Both the position numbers and the translations under genes were made by a program. A stretch of 64,000 nucleotides of DNA. Origin: Blepharisma stoltei. Its lineage: Eukaryota > Ciliophora > Heterotrichea > Heterotrichida > Blepharismidae. Below the pieces are notes generated by a model, which was not told the DNA's origin, made no database searches, and was given only the letters and a program-made list of their open reading frames with translations. Positions 24,432 to 36,979 of the stretch are shown here, piece by piece; within the stretch, counting starts at the first letter, position 1; the number at the start of each line of letters is the position of its first letter. The stretch spans positions 62,001 through 126,000 of the forward strand of contig CAJZBQ010000045.1 of assembly GCA_914767885.1 (NCBI GenBank), in the 5' to 3' direction.

Positions 24432-27400
24432 TTATTTATCAAATATTACTTCTGAGTACTGTCATAATTGCATAAAGCTCGAATTATATTCACTGTAAAA
24501 CTCCATATTACAGTGATTTTGCTCTTCAAGCTGAATGTTTGATTTGAAAATATCCTCATCTGGGATATCACAGCCTGGGTGATTGGAATTACTTTGTGAT
24601 AAATTTGTAGCAAAAATATATTTTGCTGACTTTGCAATTCCTGCATCTTCAGGATTAATTGAAAACAGCTGAAATCTAAACAATTGATAAATACTATGAC
24701 CTTTTTCAGTTTCCAATAGTGAAGGCAAATATAATTTTTGATAAATAGCACCAAGCGCAACGAATAGAGCCCATCCTAGGACAAGAACAACTAACGCAGA
24801 AACATCATCAAGTTTCGCTAATGCGCAACAAATTCAAAGCATTAGACTGCAAAACAAAAATATTATATACCACAACGAAGCTCTATCGTAGTTTAAAGGC
24901 CGTCTTAATATAGAAACTATTATATAAGCCGATAATACTCCAATACCCAGCCCAAGGAAAATATTTTCAGATGCAGGCTGAACTATAGTGGAAAGCCCAA
25001 TTAAAATAATTTGTGTAAAAGTTTTTACTGCACAATGAAAAGGCTGATCTTTAAAATGAAATGGTAGATCATCTTTTCATGTAAATCTAAGATATAAACT
25101 TGCTGGAGTAAATAAGAAAATGCCTATTGCAGAAAAAATGACGTAATATATATGATCGCCTTGCCAACAAAATGTGGAGCAGTATTGATTATGGAAACTA
25201 TCCGTAAAATCATTGCCAATGCTACTTGTGCACTGAAAAGTTTCAAATAAATATAGAAGAACAGGCAAAAATAATATATCCCCAAGTGGAGGCAAAATAT
25301 ATCGATTGAAGGCATTAATGGTTTCTAATATTAAGTTTTGAGATCTATTACCTATTTTGGATTTTTTTCACAATAATAAAATACATCATGCAAAAGCTAA
25401 GGCTGTATAAAGCTGAATTTGGTTCCAAAATGTGAATAAGCCTGGTTTAAAAATCCCTCTTATATCTAGGATTGTTAATTTCGTAGCTTTTGACCACCTT
25501 GGAAAAAATTCTTCAAAACTTGGCCCTATTTGCATATATTGTAAACTTTCTATTAAGAAAATTAAATAAGAAATAATATCAAGGAAATTTTCCTTTTGTA
25601 TTGTAATCAGTTTTGGGTATTTTCTTTTGAAAATAAATTTATAATATTTTACTGCAAAAGCAATTATAATAATCATACATATTAAAATGGCGATGGCGAG
25701 CCAGCCCTTTTTTTCAACACATGTAGCCAACGTCCCACAGGGAGGCGGGGGATCTCGTGAAAATTAATTTCACGCTTTGCATGTGTATCTGGCTAGGTTT
25801 TTCCTTGGTCAGCAGAGCGCAAAGTCGAATTTGGTCGACCACAGCTCATTCTGGGCCAGGGGGTTTCACCTCAGGGGAATGGTGTTCAAGGTTGGAAAGG
25901 AGAAGCTCAGCAGTACCAAGTATTCCATTGGTCCATTGGTACTCTCTAACGCGAAACTTGGCCGACATTATACCTAAAAATAATTTTTTTTCGAATTTTC
26001 GGAATGGACAACTCTGTTGACGTACTTCACGATGGCGCAACTCATCCAACTACGAAGTAGCGAATGCTCATCCTCGTCCGGTAAGAGCAGCACTTTGAAG
26101 GCCGTGAGATGATAGGTAGAGAGCAGCTAAGTGAAGCATTTATGGGTGGAGGTAGTCCTTCAGGAATTACGGTGAACTTCTCAATGTTTAAGTTAATGCT
26201 AATGTTAATGTAATTATAATAATCATTGGAATTATTTCAACAATAATCATTACGAAATAGCCATAGAGAAATGACTGCACAAGAATGTCTCTGAATGGGC
26301 ATTCCTGATCATCTCCTATTATGTCACTTGGAGCCCCACCATCTGTTTTTCAAGATATGGATTGCTTAATTTGAAGTACGATAAGTTGACTTGGATCATA
26401 AAGTCCGCAAAGATTCATTGTCCAGGTTGAATTAACTTCTATTAAGTTATAAATCCCTAAAACTATCGTAAGTCTATCATTGTTTTCTTGACTAATTCTT
26501 ACAACTCCAGAACAACCTGTAAAAGCTACTTGTCTCATGGATTCTTGAATAGTAGAACTATTCACGTTAACGCCTCAATTTATTAGTGCATCTATCGTAT
26601 ATAAACCGAGATAGGCTGCGTCATAAAATAAGCACATATAATCATTTATATAATCATACTTAGATAAGATCTCACTTTTTAGATCAAACCCATTTTGACT
26701 TTGAAAGGCCAAGAAGCTAATATAAATAAGCCCGCTCATAATTTCTTTTCTTTTATTATAAGATTTGCTGCCAATTATGCTTTCATCTAAATCAGAAACA
26801 CTTATCATCCCATCTCCTATAATTAAATAAATATCGCCTTCTCGCATTCCTAAATCATAAAATGCTTCAATTATGTACAAAATATCAGGCCAACGCACTT
26901 CTAAAATGACATATCTGGTTTTGAGATCAATAATTTCCTGGATCATTTGTTTATCATTCCCATTAAACCCGATAGGAATATTTCTGTTTTTGTTTAAAAT
27001 TTTTATGCCATAAGAATCAGTCTGGTTTATGAACTGGTCTCGAAAATCCCTTCCCCATTGTGAGTCTGAATGTAATAAAGAGCATTTTGAAATTCCGAAA
27101 ACACTTAAAATCAAGGCAGCAGCTGAAGCTGTGCGTGAGTTTGGATAAGAAACTCTTGAATATTGAGGATAATAATCAAGACTGCTAAGTATTGTTGATG
27201 TTTGGACGCCTATAACTGGTGTTGAAATATTATTTTCTTGAAAAATTTGCATTGTCTTCAAAGTTGGTGTAGTTTCTAATCTTGGGATGTGAAAATAACC
27301 TAAATCTTCTATATGATCCAATAAGCAATTAAGTGATGAATTATTTCCTTCATATTCACAATCTGTGATATTATAATCCACAATATCAAAATTAGCAAGT

Positions 27401-28282
27401 AATTCTCCTTTGGCTTTAATTTCATTTATAGCTAAAGTATCCTGAATATGATCCATGGACTGGATTATCAGCTAGCAAGCCACCAACAATTACTGATCCT
27501 CAATATACCAGGTTATCAATATAGTTAAAAATATCAGTGCTGTGAAACCATTTCCCTTCTAATAGCATTGATCCTTCTATATAAGCCGATCAAGCCGCTT
27601 CTTGCATATAAATATACAAATAGTCTTCTTTATTCATATCGGCCTCAACCAATGCTTTCTGGATTAATTTCGAAATTTCTGGATTTGTTTTGAAATAAAA
27701 CAATTTAACGCCGAATAGTTTAAGTTTTTTTGAAAATAATCAAATAATATACTCGTAAGTAGCTGCTTGAGATATTATTAACTGGGCTACTATTTCAACT
27801 CCTTCATTATTCGAAAAATCCATTTCAGAAAATTCGCTACTGATAATCGCGATTGCTTTTTCAATTTTATAAGTTTTTGCAATAGATAAAGCTGCATTAA
27901 CATAAGATTTATAAGAATAATCTGTGTAAAACACATATGGCAAAGTTTTTTCAGAGGCATAGCCTATAATAAGCTGAAGAAATCCTAATTTTCTTGCGTA
28001 TTCGTTTATTAGTGTTGTCAGCCCGAGTGAAGCACACCCATCATACATGACAATAGTGTCTGAGCCCATAAAAATGCTGTCTAGGTCGGATGAGTCTGAT
28101 ACCTCATAAACCTTGAACCGAAATTGGGAGGCAATTTTACATCTTTCATCATTTAAATCTGAACAGTCCAAAGTACTCTTAAAATAATTGACCATAAAAG
28201 GTGAAGTGTATTGGCTGTAAAGAACAGGGACAATAGTAAATTGGCTAGCAGCTATCCCAATAATTACAAAAAATTTGATCAT
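24432..28282 (-). pseudogene. Receptor copy R2, pseudogene
   Basis: The start at 28282 (MIKFFVIIGIAASQFTIV) gives a signal peptide. Most of the ectodomain and the full membrane region follow (FQCTSSIGNDF, CWQGDHIYYV, PASENIFLG). Three lesions are visible. First, about 251 bp present in R3 (35,662-35,913) is missing near 27,446, out of frame. Second, a SINE-like insert lies at 25,677-26,226; its removal would be frame-neutral. Third, one extra T near 24,470 shifts the last residues relative to R3. Compared with R3 the sequences are nearly identical, so the pair is a recent segmental duplicate. Confidence 0.75.
25677..26226 (+). mobile_element. SINE-like retroposon B in R2, 15-bp target duplication
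   Basis: AATTATAATAATCAT occurs at 25662-25676 and 26212-26226, and the empty site is seen in R3 (near 30,880, one copy, slightly diverged). The head is TTAAAATGGCGATGGCG and the tail is TTAATGCTAATGTTAATG. There is no coding capacity. Removing 550 bp puts the two receptor frames in register (VEIIPMIIIIAFAVKYY). Confidence 0.8.
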
Positions 28283-29389
28283 TCCAGCTAATATTAGATA
28301 TTAAAATGTAACAAAACAGCTAATGCTGACATCGAATTTTAGGAGTTTATCATATATAGAGCATTTTTAATTTTTATTAAATATAGCAGAGCATACTGTA
28401 CAGTACACTTAAAGCTTAGATAAAAAATATTAATCTATATAAATTAAGCAATTAAGAAAGCCTTTTATATTTAAATTATATAAAGGCGATCTGTTCATAT
28501 TTATTTAATTATTATAGTTGATTATAAAATTCTATTAAGCAAACTTCTAAAAAAACTCTTTCTCCTCTCCCAAATATTAGCGATATAGGGTGTGCACTCT
28601 TTAGTGTGCTCAATGTATCGTTATTTTGTCTATTCCTAAATTTATAATGGAATAATTATCCAAGTTTAATATTTTTATAAAAAGTTAAAAGTATTCTTCA
28701 TCTTGATTAATTATAAAAAAATTAAATTATTTTAATTTTAATTTTAATTCAATGTTTATTTACAAATTCGAGCTTTCTGTAAAAGAAATAATAATTATAT
28801 TAATCATACCCATATGGAGTTCTATTCATATTATTCATATAGATTTTTTTATCGGACTTAGTAAGTTTATAATTAAATCACTATCTAGCAGCTGTGAATC
28901 TTTTTAATCACGAGACTAATTAATAGTGACATAAAATTTCTAAATATTTAATCAAGGATGCTTTTGATGCATTTTATCTCAGATCTAGCCTTGATTATAA
29001 ATTAATAGAATATTTTATAGAAAAGAAAAGATAATCTATTTTAAGGTTTGGCGAGGATATTGTTTTTAGATGTGATGACGGATCATTTAAGGAGATTATT
29101 ATGCATATTCTGTCTACATTAAATTATTAATAGTCTCATAAAATAATAAAATAAATGTTCTCTGAGTTTGCTTTGATTTCCTAATAGAAGAAAATTGGCT
29201 AAAGTTGCTTGATTCGACTTTGCATCTGATTATTTTTTAATTTTTTAAAAGCATCAGGGTTTGCATTTTGGGGATCATAAAAATCAACATGCAAGATTTT
29301 ATTATGATGATCGTCGAAAACAAATTCAATCTAATTTCTTTTCTATAAGAATTCTTCTACTTTTGAATATTATATGAGTATTAAGCATG
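28283..29389. other. Intergenic upstream of R2, partly duplicated
   Basis: AT-rich. About 28,500-28,800 matches 46,480-46,770, including a GCACTCTTTAGTGTGC palindrome in both (28,602 and 46,551). On the minus strand at 29,210-29,330 a short frame (FVFDDHHNKILHVDFYDPQ) looks protein-like but is bounded by stops; it may be a gene relic I cannot name. Confidence 0.4.
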
Positions 29390-29625
29390 GCCAAGCGGTT
29401 TATTTGAACTTTTTTGGGCTTATAAATTATGCTGAATGCATTTAACAGCTGAAAATGCATTGCCTGGAAATCCTGATTTTATTGGAAGATGAATTTACGA
29501 TAGCCCAATCGGTTGTGGTTAGGAGTGCATTGGATATGAATTAGGTTTATGTCTTCAAATATCTCAATTCAGTGGCTTTTATATCAATTTCAATGATATT
29601 AGTCTTAATAATTTATGCATTTTAA
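29390..29625 (+). pseudogene. Fragment of the giant gene's 3' end
   Basis: It matches about 14,840-15,078: GGCCAAGCGGTTTATTTGAA, ALPGNPD-like coding, then the hydrophobic FISISMILVLII end. Frameshifts, a stop after SALDMN and missing bases show decay. It stands convergent to R3 exactly as the giant gene stands to R1. Confidence 0.8.
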
Positions 29626-32028
29626 ATTCTTTAACTATCGATTATTTAAATTATTTTTCAAATATTACTTTTGAGTGGTGCCATAATTGAAAGAGCTTGA
29701 ATTATTTTCACTGTATAACTCCGCATTGCTGTTACATTGCTCCTCAAGCTGAATATTTGATTTGAAAATATTCTCATCTGGGATATTCAAACCTGCATGA
29801 TTGGAATTACTTTGTGATAAATTTGCAGAAAAAATATATTTTACTGATTTTGCAATTCCTGCATCTTCAGGTTTAATTGAAAACAGCTGAAATCTAAATA
29901 ATTGATAAATACTATTACCTTTTTCAGTTTCCAATAGTGAAGGCAAATATAATTTTTGATAAATAGCACCAAGCGCGACTAATAAAGTCCATCCTAGAAC
30001 AAGAACAATTAACGCAGAGTTCTCATCGAGTCTCGCTAATGCGTAACAAATTCAAAGCATTAGACTGCAAAACAAAAATATTATATATCACATCGAAGCT
30101 CTATCATAGTTTAAAGGCCGTCTCAAAATAGAAACTATTATATAAGCCGATAATACTCCAATACCCAGCCCAAGGAAAATATCTTCTGATGCAGGCTGAA
30201 CTATAGTGGAAAGCCCAACTAAAATCATTTCTGTAAGCGTTCTTACTGCACAATGAAAAGGCTGATCTTTAATATGAAATGGTAGATCATCTTTTCATGT
30301 AAATCTAAGATATAAACTTGCTGGAGTAAATAAGAAAATGCCTATTGCAGAAAAAATGACATAATATATATGATCGCCTTGCCAGCAAAATGTGGAGCAG
30401 TATTGATTATGGAAACTATCCGTAAAATCATTGCCAATGCTACTTGTGCATTGAAAAGTTTCAAATAAATATATTAGAACAGGCAAAAATAATAAATCCC
30501 CAAGTGGAGGCAAAATATATCGATTGAAGGCATTAATGGTTTCTAATATTAAGTTTTGAGATCTATTGCCTATATTGGATTTTTTTCATAATAATAAAAT
30601 GCATCATGCAAAGGCTAAGGCTATATAGAGCTGAATTTGGTTCCAAAATGTGAATAAGCCTGGTTTAAAAATCCCTCTTATATCAAGCATTGTTAATTTA
30701 ATAGCTTTTGATAACTTCGGAAGCAATTTTTCAAAACTTGGCCCTACTTGCATGTATTGCAAACTTTCTATTAAGAAAATTAAATAAGAAATAGTGTCAA
30801 GTAAATTTTCTTTTTGCATTGTAGCAAATTTTAGGTATTTTATTTTTAAAATAAATCCATAATATTTTACTGCGAAAACAATTACAATAATCATTGGAAT
30901 TATTTCAACGATAATCAATATGAAATATCCATAGAGAAATGACTGCACAAGAATATCTCTGAATGGACATTCTTGATCATCTCCTATTATGTCACTTGGA
31001 ACCCCACCATCTGTTTTTCAAGATATGGATTGCTTAATTTGAAGCACGATAAGCTGACTTGGATCATAAAGTCCGCAAAGATTCATTGTCCAGGTTGAAT
31101 TAACTTCTATTAAGTTATAAATCCCTAAAACGATCGTAAGTCTATCATTGCTTTCTTGACTAACTCTTGCAACTCCAGAACAGCCTGTAAAAGCTACTTG
31201 TCTCATAGATTCTTGAATAGTAGAACTATTCACGTTAACGCCTCAATTTATTAATGCATCTATCTTATATAAACCGAGATAGGCTGCGTCATAAAATAAG
31301 CACATATAATCATTTATATAATCATATTTAGATAAAATCTCGCTTTTTAGATCAAACCCAATTTGGTTTTGAAAGGATAAGAAGCTAATATAAATAAGCC
31401 CGCTCATAATTTCTTTTCTTTTTTTATAAGATTTGCTACCAATTATGTTTTCATCTAAATCAGAAACACTTATCATCCTATCGCCTACAACTAAATAAAT
31501 ATCGCCTTCTCGCATTCCTAAATCATAAAATGCTTCCATTATATGCAAAATATCAGGTCAACGCACTTCTAAAATGACATATCTGGTTTTGAGATCAATA
31601 ATTTCCTGGATCATTTTTTTATTATTCCCATTAAACCCGATAGGAATATTTCTGTTTTTGTTTAAAATTTTTATGCCATAAGAATCAGTCTGGTTTATGA
31701 ACTGGTCTCGAAAATCCCTTCCCCATTGTGAATCTGAATGAATAAAGAGCATTTGGAAATTCTGAAAACACTTAAAATCAAGGCAGCGGCTGAAGCTGTG
31801 CGTGAGTTTGGATAAGAAACTCTTGCATATTGAGGATAATACTCAAGACTGCTAAGTATTGTTGATGTTTGGACGCCTATAACTGGTGTTGAAATATCAT
31901 TTTCTTGAAAAATTTGCATTGTCTTTAAAGTTGGTGCAGTTTCTAATCTTGGGATGTGAAAATAGCCTAAATCAGCTATATGATCCAATAAGCAACTAAG
32001 TGATGAATTATTTTCTACATTTTCCATT

Positions 32029-32990
32029 ATGGACCTGCAGAAAAAGAAAACAGTCGTGCTCAAAGCTGCCCATGATGCGGAGATCCAGCTCTTGGGATTA
32101 AGCGAACACGGGACGTTTTATGGATTTGCATCTCCGAACCAAATGTTGCCAGAAATTAACGAATCACTCTTTCTACAGAATTCTCTTAAGATATATTTAT
32201 CCAAATACAACACCAAGGAGGATCGTGACGAGAAAAGAGAGCTTTATATAGCGTTCATAGTAGCATTAGAGATGAGTACAAGACCAGAGACGTTATGAGA
32301 TGCAGGCAGCTTCCATCAGGTGATGCAATTGCGGTCTTCACTAATGAGAAGATGAGGAAGCAGCTACTCGAGCAGGGAAGGATAGTGATCCAGCAAGGAA
32401 ACCAAAAGGTAAATGTGCCGGTTGGGCCAGTTGGAAGAGAAGGGGAAATCAATTATGCCAGATATCTAATACAGGTGACTTTACCAGCGGAAGTAGGCAT
32501 AGAAGCTGTAACAGAAGCATTGACTAACAAATGCAAAATTGTGGAGATTATTGTCGATAACACCATAAGGAATATGAGCACTTGATATGCAGTTCAATTT
32601 AGCCCAGAATCCAAATACAAGATCTACGGAGGATTCCGGAGGTTGGGAGATGCAATCGATTTGCCAGAAGAGATCATCATAAGAGGGAAGAGAATCTACC
32701 TTAACCATGCAGTATCACTATACTGTGAGACATGCGGACAAATTGGCCAAAACAGCGAAGGGCAAATAAAGATAGAACAAAGGAGGCAAGAAAGGATAAA
32801 AATTGATTGTATCAAGAGGAAGAAGAAGGAGGAAGAAAAGAAAAAGTGCGTGGCAACTGCTGCGGATACTTTAGCCCTTAGAATGAAATTAGAAGAGGAT
32901 AAGCATAATAACTCTACATATGATAAGCTTTGAAGAGAAGAAAAAGGAAAATCAGGAAATACAGGTAAAGGAGGACACTTATGGGCCTAG
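32029..32990 (+). pseudogene. LINE ORF1-like protein, frameshifted
   Basis: It starts MDLQKKKTVVLKAAHDAEIQ; a frame slip near 32,290 leads to the main frame, which ends TAG at 32,988. It is rich in Lys and Glu. CETCGQIGQNSEGQ has the spacing of a CCHC zinc knuckle (C-x2-C-x4-H-x4-C), but His and the last Cys are both Gln. ORF1 proteins of LINEs bind RNA; here that is inferred from position and the knuckle-like spacing only. Confidence 0.6.
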
Positions 32991-35515
32991 AAAAAGAACA
33001 CCGATTGAGTCAGGGATGGATGTCCTGGCGACGAAGAGAGCCAGAAGAGCGGAAAATAAGGTGATAACGATCGCCCATGTCAATGCGCATGGAATCAAGC
33101 AGAAGAAACAACAAATAAAGCAGTTTTTAGAGGACACAAATGCAGAAATACTAGGAGCCAGCGAAACTCACTGCTCTGAAACAGATTTACTACCATCGAT
33201 AGACGGATATAGTTGGCTACACAATCCAGGGTCAGAAAGAAGTTCTGGGGTAGGAATACTGTTTAAAAAGAGGCTAGTTACAGGAGAAACAAAACTGTTT
33301 ATGAAAGGGAGAATTGTAGGGATATCAATAGCAAATCTCACAGTGATAGAAGCATACTCTCCTGTTGAGGGAGATGGAGAGACATTGGAGCAATTCTATG
33401 AAGGTATTAATGAAGCACTGGCATGAGGAAGGGAAAGGAAAGAACAGTTGATAATAATAGGGGATTTGAATGCCCATGTAGAAGGCTGATGATCAGAAAA
33501 GACTAACGAGAACGGGTACAGAGTAAAAAGACTCTGCAAAGAATGAGGGTTAGAATTGCTAAAATTGGACGAGCCCACGCATCTGCACTCCAGTGGATCG
33601 ACGTTTTGTCTAGACTACTGCGCTGCTGACTGAGGCGTAATCGGGAGAGTTATAGACTTCGGATGCAGCAAAAACAACCCAATAGGATCAGACCACCTGC
33701 CTATAACCCTTAAATTATGAGAAAGATGAGAAAAAGAAAGAATGCAATTTGTCCGAAAACTCAGGATAGACAGACTGCGAAGCCCAGTGTACCTTAAAGT
33801 TTTCCAGGATGATGTAAACTATGATTTGAAGAGGCTAGATTAGAATATTGCTTGCATGAAAATAAAAAGATAAGATGTGTTTTTTTGGACATAAGCAAAG
33901 CGTTTGATTCAATGAGACATAGAGATCTGTATGAAACCATGATGAAAAGAGATATATCATCAGATACACTACTCATGCTGAAGGCGATGTATAAGGAGTG
34001 CAGTAGCAAAATCATTATGGATGAGCACCTTTCTAAACCTATTCGAATATGCAAAGGAGTCAGACAAGGTGGAAGCTCTTCTCCTATATGTTTTAACTTC
34101 GTCCCAAATGAGCTAGCCTGAAGGATCAACGAAATAAATATAGGAATTAGCATAGGAGATGCACAACAGAAAGATTAGGAATACTCCTTTACGCGGACGA
34201 TATAGTTTTGATAGCACATAGTAGAAAAGATCTACAGACCCTATGCAATGCATGCGAACAATGAGCTGAAAGTTATTCTCTTAGGATCAACTACGAAAAA
34301 TCAGTAGCAGTGGACTACTCCAAAAAAGCTAAAGAGTTGAAGATTATGATTGGGGGGAAGCTGCTGAAGCAAGAAGCTGAGTTTAAATATCTTGGTAAAA
34401 TGATAGGCACAAAGAAGTGTCAACGGAGCGACTCAAAAAGGACACTTGAAAAAGCATATGCGGCATGCAGATCCACTAAAGCTATACTATCCATGATGAG
34501 GAATAGTAAAATTTCAAAAAAAGCAGTCATAGCCCAAGCGTGCATAGACACAGTAGCACTATACTCTAAAGAATGCAATTAAGTAGGATGGAAGGCAGCT
34601 GAGATGCTAAAAGCAGAAAAAGCCAGAATGGCGATAGCAAGATACATACTTAAGGTCCACAAGGGATTGCAAGAGAGACTTCTATGCTGGACTTAGGATG
34701 GCTAAGCCTGGAACACCTGACAAAAAAGCGCACACTGATGTTCAAGAAAAAGATGCTAGACTCCAAAGATTCACTGACAATGAAGCTCCGAGAGATCAAC
34801 GAGATATGCAATCTGCCTTGAGAGAATAGATGCAAAGAATTCATGAAAGAACTGGGGCTTGAACTATACAATGACCGCATTATCGAACGGACTGGATTAA
34901 AAGATTGAAAAGAGCTAATAGATAGGGCAGCCAGCGAGAGCAATTTAAGAGGAGCAATGAGACGACTTAAGGAGGAAACATATAGGACAACGGAGATATA
35001 CAGTTGAGCAAGGAGAGGCACAAAGCAGACATATATGTCTACATATTTAATGGTAAATTCAGATATGCACTCTGCGATTGGAACCATTTTCAGGCTCAGG
35101 GCTGGATTTAATAATTGCAAGGGTAATGCGTTTATAAGGCATCTAACTGACAACCCAGCATGTTGTGAGTGTGAAATCACTGAAACGGAAGAGCACATGT
35201 TTGGCAATATCCTCGATATGGTAAAATGAGAGAAAAACTAAAAAGGAAACTGGAAATTGGAGAAAGAGAGCTGGCAAATATTGGGCTATTGGGCGTTTTG
35301 CTATACAGCGAAGAATTTGAAGCAGTTATCAGGCACTGAAGAAATACTGGAGATAACGGAAAGATAGAAGAAATAGAGAGGGCGATAAAGACGTACCATG
35401 TGGAAATACTGAAGGATAGGGCGATTAGTTACCTGGAGGAAAGAGAGAAGAGGGAGGGCAAAAATGGGATGAGACAAACTAAGATTACGGATTGAATGAA
35501 ACATGGTCTATAAGG
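32920..35515 (+). pseudogene. LINE ORF2: endonuclease plus reverse transcriptase, broken
   Basis: It overlaps ORF1. The endonuclease shows HVNAHGIK, ASETH, GDLNAH and GSDHLPI, the conserved metal/catalytic motifs of APE-type LINE endonucleases. A TAG at 33,841 follows, and the N-terminal reverse transcriptase (fingers) is missing. Motif A (FLDISKAFDSM), motif B (GVRQGGSSSP) and motif C (LLYADDIVLIA, near 34,186) then follow in shifting frames. Near 35,155 CCECEITETEEHMF resembles the Cys/His end of LINE ORF2 proteins. TGA is used as Trp throughout, so the element is adapted to the host code. It cannot be active. Confidence 0.8.
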
Positions 35516-36756
35516 ACTGTTAGGCGACGATAGTTGCTAGATATAATAGATAGATAGATGAATTATTTGCTTCATATTCACAATCTGTGATATTATAATC
35601 CACAATATCAAAATTAGCAAGTAATTCTCCTTTGGCTTTAATTTCATTTATAGCTAAAGTAAACCCTATTTGGTCTATCACATTGAGATCATCATTTGCA
35701 TGTCTTGCCCCATTTATGCTTATTGGAATTTTAAATTTTTTCAGAATTTGGAGGAGATAGGTTTCCTCCAGGGAATACAACATTTGGGTAAATTGTTGTT
35801 CCACTGCCATTTATTACTCCAACTTGTTTTACACTCCCATTTTGGATATTGTAAATTGAAAATCCCAATATTTCAGGCGTAAATATAGCAGCTAAAAGGG
35901 TATTTAATACATATCCTGAATATGATCCATGGACTGGATTATCAGCCAACAAACCATAAACAATCACTGATCCTCAATATACCAGGTTATCAATATAATT
36001 AAAAATATCAGTGCTATGAAACCATTTCCCTTCTAATAGCATTGATCCTTCTATATAAGCTGATCAAGCCGCTTCTTGCATATAAATATACAAATAGTCT
36101 TCTTTATTCATATCGGCTTCAACCAATGCTTTCTGGATTAATTTCGAAATTTCTGGATTTGTTTTGAAATAAAACAATTTAGCACCTAATTGTTTGAGTT
36201 TTTTTGAAAATAATCAAATAATATACTCATAAGTGGCTGCTTGAGATATTATTAACTGTGCTACTATTTCAATTCCTTCATTATTCGAAAAATCCATTTC
36301 AGAAAATTCACTACTGATGATAACGATTGCTTTTTCAATTTTATAAGTTTTTGCAATAGATAAAGCTGCATTAACATAAGATTTATAAGAATAATCTGTG
36401 TAAAACACATATGGCAAAGTTTTTTCAGAGGCATAGCCTATAATAAGCTGAAGAAATCCTAATTTTCTTGCGTATTCGTTTATTAGCGTTGTCAGCCCAA
36501 GCGAGGCACACCCATCATACATGATAATTGTATCTGAGCCCATAAAAATGCTTTCTAAGTCGGATGAATCTGATACCTCATAAACCTTGAACCGAAATTG
36601 GGAGGCAATTTTACATCTTTCATCATTTAAATCTGAACAGTCAGTAGTACTCTTAAAATAATTGATCAGAAAAGGTGACGTATATTGGCTGTATAAAACA
36701 GGGACAATAGTAAATTGGCTAGCAGCAATCCCAAGAAATACAAAAAGTTTGAACAT

Positions 36757-36979
36757 TCCTAGCTAATATTAGATATTAAAATGTAAAAATAAAACTAATA
36801 ATGGCATCGAATTTTAGTAGTTTTATCAGAAAAGCAATTTTAAATTTTATTAAATAATTTGCAAAGGCGACTTCAAAGCGTTTCTTTTACTTGAATTGAT
36901 CCAAGTGCTTCTTAAACAAATTATTACTGTTTCGTATATTTAATTTAGTTTGTTTAATAAAACCTATTGCCAAAAATAT
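36757..36979. other. Short intergenic gap
   Basis: AT-rich spacer between the R3 start and the end of the Kelch/TPR gene; nothing recognised. Confidence 0.3.

Larger units (their letters stand above)
32014..35568 (+). mobile_element. LINE (non-LTR retrotransposon, APE type), decayed
   Basis: GATGAATTATTT is repeated at 32002-32013 and 35557-35568, with imperfect identity continuing about 11 bases further on each side, so the true duplication may be ~23 bp. It encodes an ORF1-like protein, an apurinic-type endonuclease, a reverse transcriptase and a C-terminal Cys/His segment, and it ends in a (TAGA)n tail at 35,545-35,559. The empty site is seen in R2 at about 27,340. Base composition is less AT-rich than the host gene. 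Confidence 0.9.
29665..36756 (-). pseudogene. Receptor copy R3, pseudogene split by a LINE
   Basis: The start at 36756 (MFKLFVFLGIAASQFTIV) encodes a signal peptide. The stop is TAA at 29665 (tail SFNYGTTQK). A LINE occupies 32,014-35,568; removing it with one repeat copy is frame-neutral (3,555 bp) and joins NNSS-LSCLLDHI. Two other lesions remain: an extra T near 35,750 in the SEKIKIPIS segment gives a stop, and a missing T near 31,739 shifts the frame in the LLYSDSQ segment. The rest of the ectodomain and the membrane spans match R2 closely. Confidence 0.8.

Noticed and set aside
33852-34121. Reverse transcriptase piece considered as a separate host gene (telomerase or group II type)
   Set aside because: It lies downstream of an APE-type endonuclease in one element with a target duplication and tail, and motif B/C wording is LINE-like.
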